A DNA stretch of 64,000 nt from Mikania micrantha (lineage: Eukaryota; Streptophyta; Magnoliopsida; Asterales; Asteraceae): assembly GCA_009363875.1 (NCBI GenBank), contig CM018680.1, positions 120,601,027 through 120,665,026 of the forward strand, given 5' to 3'. The notes beneath the pieces were generated by a model. That model saw only the letters and a program-made list of their open reading frames with translations, did not search any database and was not told the DNA's origin. Positions 33,680-45,600 of this stretch are shown piece by piece. Each line of letters starts with the position of its first letter. Position 1 is the first letter of the stretch. Position numbers and translations under genes: made by a program.

Positions 33680-36600
33680 CATATATAAAAATGTGCCCCT
33701 CGAAAAATTGGGCCCGGGACGGAGGTCGGGTTTGCCCCTCCCCCGGGCCGCCCCTGGTCACCATGTAAGAAAGCATTCTTTACGTCAAGTTGGTGAATTG
33801 GCCAGTTGCGAGAAACAGCGAGGCTGAGAACAACCCGAATTGTAGATGGCTTGACTACAGGGCTGAATGTCTCAAAGAAATCAATGCCGACTTGCTGTGA
33901 TTTTCCATTGACCACAAGTCGTGCCTTATACCGTTGTAGAGAACCGTCTGCATGAAATTTGTGGCGAAATAGCCACATGCTCTGATACCATGAAATACTT
34001 TGGAATCCCTCAATCTTATTCAATCAACAAAGCCAAATATATATACAAAGAATTGTAACCAACTATCCTATAAACTAGGAAACAATATTTTATAATAAAT
34101 ACAAAGATACACACAAATATTTTATATTGTGAAAAGATATTTGTGGGACACTATTCTCGGTTAATAAAATAAGTATAAAAATAGCAACATATATATATTA
34201 ATTTTTAAAAAAGATTACATATCGGTTCGGTTTTTATAATATGAAAAACCGAAACCGAACCGAATAATTTGGTTTTCTTCGGTTATTTGTTCGGTTCGGT
34301 TTTTTAGGTTCGGTTATTTCGGTTCCGGTTCGGTTATTTCGGTTTTTTGCTCACCCCTATTTTCGACTAGTCCTTCAACCATACATATTTTGACCTTGAC
34401 CTGTTTGAGCCATTACCAAACTTGCTTTTTTTTTTATGCCAACTATACTCTTGATAGACGGCATGTTAGTTTTTGTGCATTTTCGGTTGACCTAGTGTTG
34501 ATGTAATATTGTCTTTTCCTTCTTCAGGGTAATGGGTGCTGCTGCACTACAGAAGTATATTGGTGGTTTAGGTGGTATAGGTGCTTCAGGTGTTGGCTCG
34601 AGTTCTTCTTACTCCCCAAAAGAGTCACATAAAGAAATAGCACCTGAGAAGGTAGATGTCACCTTCAATCTTTTTATGTATCATGTTGTGTTGTCTAGTA
34701 AGTTTTTTTTGACATCCGCTTATGCCCCCCTTGGGGTTTCTTGCTGTTGCGAATGTGCGACTTTTTTATGTCAATGAACTTAGAGTGGTTGTTTTTTGCA
34801 TGTTTATCTATTAAGCTAACTAATGCATAACCTACGAAATGGTTTTGTGCAGAATGTGAAAACATTTAAGGATGTTAAAGGTTGTGATGATGCCAAACAA
34901 GAGCTTGAGGAAGTTGTGGAGTACCTAAAAAATCCTGCCAAATTTACTCGACTTGGGGGGAAATTACCAAAGGTTTGTACCTAGCGCAAATGATTTAAAC
35001 GTGATATTTATGCAAGTAAATAATCGTGCTTTTAAAATCAGGCTTTTGTTGATGTATATAGTGATAAGAAGCCTACTGGATCATTTTGCAGGGGATACTT
35101 TTGACTGGGGCCCCTGGAACAGGAAAAACTCTACTTGCCAAGGTCAGTTTTGACAGAATGTCTGTTTTTTGGCATTCCTTGAGTGTTTAAATTCACTTTG
35201 TGAGTGTTTAAATTCACTTATCATTGAGCAATTAAACTGTACTTTATTCTCTCTTTGGATTTTCATAATTTGATTCAGCAGCTTATTATTATTTGCATAT
35301 CTGCAAATTATTTACCCACTTGATACAAATAAAAAAAACAAACAAATGTACCCAATAAAATCCCACTCACAGTATTCTAACATGTTATCAATAAATTGGT
35401 TCTGTTTTTCTCCATATGGTTTGTTATATTTACTGAATGTGACAATATTTCAAAGGCAATTGCTGGAGAAGCTGGAGTACCTTTTTTCTACAGAGCAGGT
35501 TCTGAGTTTGAGGAAATGTACGTATTTTTTTGCCTGTCTAATTTTTCTCATGATCTGTATCTTTGGGAATTTGCAATTTGTTTAGCATAACATTTTTCAT
35601 GACATTTGTATTACAATGATAACAGTAATTATTACATATGGTCAAAGGCTATTTGGTGAATACTTTATATTCATGTTTCCTTACTTGTGTTAGGTTTGTT
35701 GGTGTTGGTGCTCGGAGAGTGAGATCCTTGTTTCAAGCTGCAAAGAAGAAGGTTTGTATCTGCTTTTTTACTTCAGGACAGTTGCTTCAATGGTTATAGC
35801 CGTTGCTGATTTTTTTTCGTGACACTGTTCCAGGCTCCTTGCATTATTTTTATTGATGAAATAGATGCTGTTGGATCGACTAGAAAGCAGTGGGAAGGCC
35901 ACACAAAGAAAACACTGCATCAACTACTAGTGGAAATGGATGGGTTTGAACAAAATGAGGTTACATACAACAATCTTAATAACTTTTGTATATATGCTTT
36001 TTACCATTCTTCCAAGTTGTTAAATTTGCTTTTATTCAGGGCATAATTCTGATGGCTGCCACAAATCTGCCTGATATTCTTGATCCAGCTTTAACAAGAC
36101 CCGGTAGATTCGATAGGCATGTAAGTTCGTGAAGATTCTATAATGAAAGCTTTTGTTTCTTTTAATTATATGTAAATACTTTTCTTTCATCTAATATGAT
36201 GAATATATTCTCAGATTGTTGTTCAAAATCCAGATGTGAGGGGTCGTCAAGAGATTCTGGATTTGTATTTACAGGATAAACCACTTGCCGAGGATGTTGA
36301 TGTGAAGGCGCTTGCACGTGGTACACCAGGGTTCAATGGGGCAGGTATGTTTCTATGTTTTAAAGAATTAATCAAGTCCGTTCTCATTATCAAGTTTTTA
36401 ATGCCATATATCTTAGAGCTCAGTTCGTTGGAACTTAATAGGTACACCCACGATGGTGGCCTAGTGGTAAGGGGATGGGAATGGTCTAGGATTCAAAGCC
36501 CGACACCACCCAATTTTACCTGGGCCACGCGATTTACCTCCCTCATGTTGGCCGTAGGACCGGTCGGTGAGGGGCGCCTAATGTTAGCGTTCACCATTTT

Positions 36601-39600
36601 TTTAATAGAACCATGTAACATTAACTGTTTTTTTCTGCAATAGACTTGGCAAATTTGGTCAATGTTGCTGCCATAAAGGCTGCCGTTGAAGGTGCCGAGA
36701 AATTAAATGCAGCACAATTGGAATTTGCAAAAGACAGGATAATTATGGGTACAGAGCGCAAAAGTATGTTCATATCTGAAGATTCAAAAAAGGTACCCCT
36801 CCTTTTTTTTCTTTCTTTCTATATTTTTGGTTCCAATGCTCTTATTATGAGTTACAAGTGTTATTCTCAACCCGGTTATTTACATGGGTTGTATTTTATC
36901 TCAAATGGGTTAAATCAGAGGAAAATTTTTGAAGGTTGAAAGTCCTACAAAGTCTCTTGTTAAGCTATACAAATTCAAAGAATATGTAACATTATTGTTT
37001 GTCTTTATAACTAGCGTGTTAATATCTTGTAAAAATTTAAGAATGGGTTAGAAAAGCGTGTGTAACCAACCCAATCCATATTAAGAAGAAAGAGCATTAC
37101 TTTTGTCTTTTAAACCCAAACCTAATTTTGATCTGCCTATCATGCCACCTTGGTTGGATAACATGGTATAATGTGTATCGATCACAGCTGACTGCTTATC
37201 ATGAGAGTGGTCATGCAATTGTTGCCTTGAATACGGATGGTGCACATCCAATTCATAAGGCAACAATCATGCCCCGTGGGTCTGCTTTGGGGATGGTGAC
37301 TCAGCTCCCTTCAAATGATGAAACATCCATAAGCAGAAAGCAATTATTGGCACGTTTGGATGTCTGCATGGGTGGACGGGTTGCAGAAGAACTTATCTTT
37401 GGCCGTGACCATATTACGACTGGTGCTAGTAGTGATCTGCAGTCTGCTACAGAACTTGCTCAATATATGGTATTTCATTCATCTCAAATTCTCTTTTATT
37501 TTTTTCATCATGTTATGTTATGCTTACTATGCATGTATTTTGTGCTGTCTGAAAGGTATCATCTTGTGGTATGAGTGATGCCATTGGTCCAGTTCATATA
37601 AAAGAGAGACCAGGGTCTGAGATGCAGTCCCGTATTGATGCAGAAGTATGTACTTGAAGGTTTTAATTTGCACAATTATCATTGTTTTCATTTCATTGCT
37701 GAACCTTTCATGGTTTTGTAGGTTGTTAAACTTCTAAGAGATGCTTACTCACGTGTGAAATCCTTGCTAAATAAGGTTTGTGCATCAAGTTTCCATCTAT
37801 GGTCACAATTTCGGCCAGTTTACTTTAAAAAGAAAATTTTGAACAGCAATCAGTTTGCTTATGAATGAGTTTCAAAGTGTGTAAATCGTTTTTAATTGAA
37901 AGTAAAGAAAAAATGAAATAATAATAATAGTAAATAAACATTTGCATTTATGTTAATAGAATATATAAATGTGTTATTGATTGTACATTTGTACATGAGG
38001 AAAGAAGCAGGATCTGATGGTGTAATTATCGGTGTCCTGAACCCATGGGAGCCGGCCCAAGAGAATACATTAATACAAACAAGATAATCACGGTTTGGTT
38101 CAAAGGGGTTAATACACACACACACATATATACTTATCATTAACATGTTCCTAGTTTTTAGTATTTGAGTCCTAGTCGAACTATGTAAGCTGCGAATAAG
38201 CGATGATAGAGTAAATTAGTTCCAGCCGAGTTTATGGTTGAGATATAGAATTGTAATCGAGGTTTTGAGCATATATTTTCCTTGGTTATTAATTGAGAGA
38301 ACATTCAATTAATTATTTGGGTTGTTTTATTATCAATTGCTTATAATTGGTATGAGAGTCTAAGCTAACAGACAGGGGATCAACAATCTCATTTGGATTA
38401 CAGGCAACAAGTTGGAGGCAGTGCTAATCACAGCCGATTGTCTTGTTGCTGGAAGGATTTCTGGGATCGGTTCACAAATAGGTTGGCAGCAATTTTCGAA
38501 TTGCTAATTGCCCTATTTGATCGGTCAAGGAAGTCTTGATTAATTCGAAAACAAGGCATGTAACAAGAAGCCGTCATCGATTTCAAGCTTGAAAAAAATC
38601 AAAGAAAAAAAGGAAACAATACTGGAACAGCCCCTACGAATCCCTCACCATTAATAACATACAATAGGTCTATGTGGAGAAGATCGATGGCTGAAGGAAG
38701 TGGAGGCAATCCCGAACCGAAGGAAGTGCAACATATTTGAAGTGTCCCATGCTCACGTATACTAACTATATTGTCTGGTCTATGCTTATGCGAGCCATTT
38801 TTAACACGCATGGAGCATGGGAAGTGGTTGATCATGAAACATAATAGATTAGATAAATCACAGAAAGAATAGGGATGTCAATGTAATTATTATATTTGTA
38901 AATGTTCTATATATACACATGAATGAATGAGAATGAGATCACGGTTTTGATCAATGTAACTTCTATCATGGTATCAGAGCATAGGAAGTTTCACTGGAGG
39001 CGTAAAACTAAGAAGGTTCTTGGCCAAGTATTCCTGTAGTAGATCCACGAGGTGGAGGTCCCCGTTGAGAATGAGTAGGGACGGTTGGGTAGGGTACGGG
39101 AGGAGTGATCCAGGGCTGTTGTGATGTCCACCAAGGCTGGTATTGTGGCGGCCATGGGGAAAACTGATGTTGTTGCCCCTGAAAGCCCGGTGGTCCACGG
39201 GTGTTGCTTGGGTTACGTCTGCCCCGACCAAGGCTTCGACTCCCACGTCCACGGCCGCGGCCACGAGTGGAATCAGGACTGTGAGAATGTGGGCTGTAGG
39301 TTGGCGGCTGTGAGTAAGCAGGAGGAATAGGGGCGGCTGGTGTGGGTTGGGTGGTGGCAGCATGCAAGGCAGTGTCCGGTTGAGGGTGTTGAGCCTGCCG
39401 TGTTTCTTCCAAGATAAAACGTGAGCGAGCTACGTAGAATTCAGGTAACGGGGATGTTTGTTGCAGCATCATGCCAACCGCGTCCAGTTTGTTACCTGTA
39501 AGTCCATTGATAAGTTGAAGAACTAATTGTTGATCGCTGACAGGTGCATCCACGTTCGCTAATTGATCGGAGGGAACCTTTAATTGTTGGCAATAAGCGG

Positions 39601-42600
39601 AAGCTGAAGGAAACGAGTCAAGCTTGATGTTGGAGAACTGTGTTTGAAGGTGAAGTGCCCGGGTACTTTTGTTATCATGAAAGATGTTGGCAAGAGCATT
39701 CCATGCTCGGGCTGCAGTAGATTTGGGTATGAGAATGGTGTGTAAGAGATCAATGGAAATCATGCCATAGATCCATTGTAATACTATTGCAACAAGACGT
39801 GACCAGAGAGCATGATCAGTAGGAGAGTCGGCTGCTTTATTTGCGGCTAGGAATGGCAATGGGCCGGGTTCGGGTAGGGTATCGCTAATCCCAGTCCCAT
39901 ACCCGATTGTAAAAATATATCACATACCCGGCCCATTACCCATCGGGTATCGGGTATACCCACGGGTATCGGGTATACCCACGGGTATCGGGTATACCCA
40001 TTAGTTTATTAAAAAATTTTTTTGTGATTTTCCGAGTACATTTATATAGTATCAATTTTATGTAATGTTATTGTTTAATTACAAAAATAAATTATAATCA
40101 TACATATAAGATCAACACTATAAAATATAAACAAATTAAATATAAATATCATCACATATAGCTCTTAAAAAATGCTACTATGGACTATTAATTTATTATT
40201 CAAACCGAAATTACATATTTAAAACAACATGATTAGTTTTTAAATATAAAATAGTAAGATAAAAGTTATGATTTGTTATGATGTTTCATTAAAAGACTTA
40301 TGTTTTAGAAAAGGAAATTAAAAGATATTAACAAAATATTAAGGGTATTACTTCGGGTAAGTGGGCCGGATATTCCTTAATCTCATACCCATACCCAAAC
40401 CCGAAAAAATATTTTTTTTGATCCCATACCCGGTCCCATACCCTAATATTTAGGCTAATACCCGGCCCTAAAGTTTCGGGCTTCGGGTTTTCCCACAGGG
40501 TATGGGTTTTTCTGCCATCCCTATCTGCGGCTTTATCAGTTGCAGGTTTGGGAGGAGGAGGAATACTTGGCCAAGAACCTTCTCAGTTTTACGCCTCCAG
40601 TGAAACTTCCTATGCTCCAACCAATATCGAACATGCATTACACACGATAACTTTAAACCCTGATCAGAATTGGTATCTTGACACCGGCGCTACCAACCAC
40701 GTGTCTCACTCGACAGGTAATCTCTCACCTTATTTCAATGATGGCCTACAAAATTCGATTGTCATTGGCAACGGGTATCAAATACCGGTCCACGGTACGG
40801 GTTTCACCACACTTAAACCACCTTACCCACCTCTACAGTTAAATAACATCCTTATCGCCCCTAAACTCATTAAAAACTTACTATCTGTGCGCTGGTTGAC
40901 CACCGACAATCACATATCTATTGAGTTTGACCCATATGGTTTTCTTGTGAAGGATTACCGGACGCGGATTCCTATCCTCCGATGTGACAGCACCGGCGAT
41001 CTCTATCTTCTTTCCTCACCGGCTACTAAAGTCACCAATCCTTCCACTTTTGTAGCTTTGTCTCAAGATTTATGGCATCGCCGTTTAGGCCATCCTGGCA
41101 CTGATTTACTTCGTTTTTTAAATAAACAGAATGTTATTTCATTTCGTAATGTTTCTAGCAAACAATTATGTCAATCGTGTGTGTTTGGAAAACATGTTCA
41201 GTTACCTTTTTATGATTCTACTTCTACTACTTGCTTGCCATTTGATATTGTCCATAGTGACGTATGGACCTCTCCGGTTCTTAGTTCCGGGGGGCACCGC
41301 TACTATATATTATTTCTTGATGATTTCACCAATTACTTTTGGTGAAATAAATCGGCTGTTTACTCCATTTTTCTCAAATTTCACTCATTTTTAGTAACTC
41401 AGTTTGAACGAGGAATTAAATCTTTTCAATGTGATAATGGAACCGAATACAACAACAAATCGTTTCATGATTTTTGCACACAACATGGCATGACCTTTCG
41501 ATTCTCTTGTCCTCATACATCCTCTCAAAACGGCAAGGCCGAGCGTAAAATTAGGTCCATAAACAACATCGTTCGCACCCTTTTAACACATGCTTCTCTA
41601 CCGGCCAATTTTTGGCATCATGCCCTACGAATGGCCACTTACATTCTCAACATTCTCCCCTCCAAAATAAAAAATAATCACACCCTTACTTTTCTTCTAT
41701 ACCACACACATCCTTTTTATGACCATTTACGCACGTTTGGTTGTCTTTGCTATCCCTTACTTCCCACCTCTTCCATCAACAAACTTCAAAATCATTCTAC
41801 CCCTTGTGTCTTTCTTGGCTACCCTCTAAATCACCGAGGGTACATATGTTATGACCTTCAAGCCCGCAAGATCATCATCTCTCGCCATGTTGTCTTCGAC
41901 AAAACCATTTTTCCATTCTCCACTCATCATTCAACCAACTCCACCTACAATTTCCTTCATTCCTCCGACCCTCATCCCTCCATTTGGGCTCAAGTGTCTG
42001 GTCAATCGGTGCCCTCCCCAAAAACCCCTACCTCCCCACCAGTCCCAATCTCCTCAACTACCCAAGTCCCACCATTTGATGTTACTACAAACCTCCCTGC
42101 CACAATCCCACAGCAACCTTCTGTTGCTTCGGCTCAACCTCCACCCTATATTGTCTATACCCGTCGGCCCAAGAACACAACCGCACCACCCCCCCTCCCC
42201 CACCACGACGCACCATAGTCACCCGTAGCATGTCCAATGCCTCAAAATCCAATATCCCCTTAAATCTTAACACCGAAACCCTTATCGAGCCCATCCCACT
42301 TAACCCTACCGATGCGTTAACTCGACCCGTTTGGCTCCGTTCCATGACAGATGAATTTAATGCCCTTATTGAAAATAATACGTGGGAGTTGGTACCTCGC
42401 CAACCTGATATGAATATCATTCGGTGTATGTGGATTTTCAAGCACAAGACTAAATCTGATGGCTCCTTAGAACGTTACAAAGCCCGACTGGTATGCGAAG
42501 GGCGGTCACAACAGGTGGGCGTGGACTGTTTTGAAACGTTTAGTCCCGTGGTCAAACCAGCGACCATCAGAATCGTTTTGAGCATTGCCTTGCTTCGAGG

Positions 42601-45600
42601 ATGGAACATTAGTCAACTTGACGTTAAGAACACGTTTCTACATGGGAACTTACAGGAAACAGTATTTATGCATCAACCCATGGGATTTCGAAATCCGACA
42701 TATCCTCATCATGTATGTCGCTTACGCAAGTCACTTTATGGGTTGAAACAGGCACCGAGGGCATGGTACCAAAGGTTCACCGATTACGTCACCACTTTGG
42801 GTTTTCAACATAGTTCATGTGATCATTCACTTTTCATTTGCAGACGAGGACCAAATACTGCTTACCTGTTATTGTATGTTGATGACATCATCCTCAACAC
42901 ATCTTCCGCAGCCATCAAACAACATTTTCTTAACCTTCTGTCCTATGAATTTGCCATGAAGGATCTCAGCTCCCTCAGTTATTTCCTTGGCATATCTGTC
43001 ACTCGGGACGTCCATGGGATGTTCTTATCCCAACAGAAGTACGCCCAGGAAATTCTCACACGTGCAAAAATGTCGGACTGCAATCTAGTTCACACACCAG
43101 TTGACACTTACAGAGGATTAGAAGGGCCCGGGGCCGGCCCCCCTGTTTTTTCGCTCAGAAGTGTTGGTATAATAGTATTTCGTCTGAAAATCCTTCGGTT
43201 CCCTTCGTTTTATTCCTAAAAATCCTTCGGTCCCCTCCGTTTTCATCCAAAAAATCCTTCGGCCCCCTCCGTTTTCTTCCTAAAAAAAGTTCGGCCCCCT
43301 CCGAACTTTTTTCCAAGCTCCGCCACTGCCAGTTGATACTATGGGAAAACTGAGTGCCACGCTGGTGACCTTTTACCCAATGCTACCCAGTTTCGCAGCC
43401 TTGCATGTGCCCTCCAATACCTGACTTTTACTCGTCCAGACATTTCTTATGTTGTTTAGCAGGTGTGCATGCATATGCATGCCCCTAGGACTTCTCACTT
43501 CAATGCTCTCAAACGCATCCTTCGGTATGTCAAAGGCACCATCTCTATGGGATTACATCTACGTTGCAGCCCTATTTCATCCCTGATTGCCTACACCGAC
43601 GCTGATTGGGCAAGGTGTCCCGATACTCGCAGATCCACCTCTGGCTATTGTGTGTTTCTAGATGACAATCTTCTTTCTTGGTCATCCAAATGCCACACAA
43701 CGATCTCTCGTTCAAGTGCTGAAGCAGAATACCGAGGCGTTGCAAACGCCGTAGCAGAATTATGCTGGATTCGAAATCTGCTACTCGAATTAGGTTGCCC
43801 CATTAAATGCACATCCATGGTCTATTGTGACAATGTCAGCGCCATCTTCATGCCTGGCAATCCTATTCAGCACCAACGCACCAAACACATTGAACTTGAC
43901 ATCCATTTTGTTCGTGACAAAGTCCAATAGGGTCAGATACGAGTTCTACATGTTTCCTCTTGATATCAACTCGCAGACATCTTCACCAAAGGATTACCTC
44001 GCGTACTCTTTCAGGATTTCAGATCCAGTCTAAGCATTCGTGATCCTCCCCCTTAGACTGAGGGGGTGTATTAGTCTATTAGATATAATCTATATTTAGA
44101 ATAGATTAGATAAATCACAGAAAGAATAGGGATGTGAATGTAATTATTATATTTGTAAATTTTCTATATATACGCATGAATGAATGAGAATGAGATCACG
44201 GTTTTGATCAATATGACTTCTATCAGTGACTGATCCAAAGAAAAACAATATTGTGATTGCAATATGGTTTCAATCTTTGCCTGAGGAACAAGTGTTACAA
44301 GCTGGTAATCTGAATACTGCAAAAGAGATGTGGGAAGGAATAAAAATTCGCCAGATTGGAGTAGAAAGAGTGATAGAAGCAAGACTACAGACGTTGACTT
44401 CAGAATTTGATGGCTTGAAGATAAAGGAATCAAGCACAATGGATGAATTTACATCCAGTTATTAAGTATGGCATGTAAGCTACTTAAAAAGTTTCAAAAC
44501 GACTTACCAAAACGGTTCATTCATATGGTAACATCGATCGAACAGTCAGTTAATTTGAAGACTGTAAAATTAGATGATGTCGTTGGTAGGATGAAGGCCT
44601 ATGAAGAACGAACAAAGGACGCAGAGCATGTAGGGAACCAAAGCAAGCTGATGTTTCTAAAGGGGAATCATTCGAGGCAGAAAAATCATATGAATTAAAG
44701 GGATGAGGTAAGGGATCCGTACAAGGATCAAGGGGCCGAGGTCGAGGTAAAAACATGACACTAGGCCGAGGATAATGAAATATCAACCCGCACCAACATG
44801 AAGAACTTAGAGGCAAGAAAGATTGGTCCCAGATAGAATGTTTCAGGTGTGATAAGCTGAGACATTTTGCATCCGTATGTCCTGAAAGAAAACTGCACAA
44901 AGAAAAGGCAAACTGAACCGAGACTCATGAAGATAATTCATAGTTGTAAATGATGAGGGTGACTGAAGAAGCCATATTTTTACATGAACAAAAGGTTATT
45001 CAAAATATTTACGAAGATGACTCAAAAGAAGAAGAGATGTGGTATCTTGATAATGGTCTAAGTAACCAGATGTCTGGGAAATCAAAATTTCTTCACAGAG
45101 CTTGATCAAAAGATAACCAGTATGGTAAAATTTGGTGATAACTCATCAGTTAGCATTTGTGGAAAGGGGACAATAGTACTTGAAACAAAGAGAGGTGGAC
45201 AACAAGCCATTACGGAAGCTCACTGGATACCAAGCTTGAAAACAAATATCATAAGCCTTGGGTAGGTTGCCAAGTCAGGGCATAAGGTGGTAATGGAAGA
45301 TGATTCGCTCACTGTTCTTAATAAGACATGAGAAGTTATGATGAAATTACAAAGGTCGGGAAACATACTCTACAAGTTGAGAATGTGATCAGGAACAACT
45401 ACGTGCTTGCATGCAAAAGGAGATGACCCAAATTGGCTATGGCATTCAAGACTAGTCCACCTGAACTTCAATGAATTACAACGTATCACGACTAAGATAT
45501 GGTACGTGGTGTTCCTACTACTTAACACATTACTGATATATGCAGCACGTGTGTGGTTGGAAAGCAGATTCGAGTACTATTCCCTAACAAAACAATGTTT

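Larger units (their letters stand above)
31436..34166 (-). mobile_element. Deleted Ty1-copia element with apparently identical LTRs
   Basis: Both LTRs (31436-31611 and 33991-34166, 176 bp each) appear identical by eye. A 5-bp duplication AAATA flanks the element (31431-31435 and 34167-34171). On the minus strand the PBS TGGTATCAGAGC directly follows the 5' LTR (33990-33979) and a purine tract GAGGGGGAG precedes the 3' LTR. The reverse transcriptase frame begins immediately after the PBS: gag, protease and integrase are missing. It is nested in the hAT-like element at 31043 and itself hosts another at 32808. Confidence 0.93.
31043..34359. mobile_element. Non-autonomous hAT-like element hosting a copia insertion (FTSH11 intron 4)
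   Basis: The ends TAGGGGTG and CACCCCTA are flanked by a perfect 8-bp duplication TTTTCGAC (31035-31042 and 34360-34367). Subterminal regions carry many CGGTTCGG / CCGAACCG copies in opposite orientation (about 31054-31165 and 34210-34345). Without the copia insert and its 5-bp duplication the element is about 580 bp. No transposase. Confidence 0.9.
38843..44225 (+). mobile_element. Second Ty1-copia element, nested in the gag of the first
   Basis: The 3' LTR is 44067-44225 (159 bp, TGTATTAG to TTCTATCA), preceded by GACTGAGGGGG. The 5' LTR has lost its first 33 bp or so and spans about 38843-38968, followed by the PBS TGGTATCAGAGC (38969-38980). The LTR copies differ at about six of 126 aligned positions by eye. 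Gag is inverted (38977-40558), while protease, integrase, RT and RNase H run forward. It contains two hAT-like elements (39848-40523 and 43105-43328). Confidence 0.88.
38640..44900 (+). pseudogene. Old copia gag, interrupted by the second copia element
   Basis: Gag reads up to about 38841 (end GAWEVVDHET) and resumes at 44226 (VTDPKKNN, then IAIWFQSLPEEQ). A CCHC zinc knuckle (CFRCDKLRHFASVC) lies at about 44830-44875, followed by a protease-like MWYLDNG at about 45040. Stops and frameshifts are scattered through it. Confidence 0.8.

Noticed and set aside
36442..36601. A tRNA gene in FTSH11 intron 12
   Set aside because: Polymerase III boxes are present, but no cloverleaf can be folded and the element has a T-run tail and flanking repeats, so it is a SINE.
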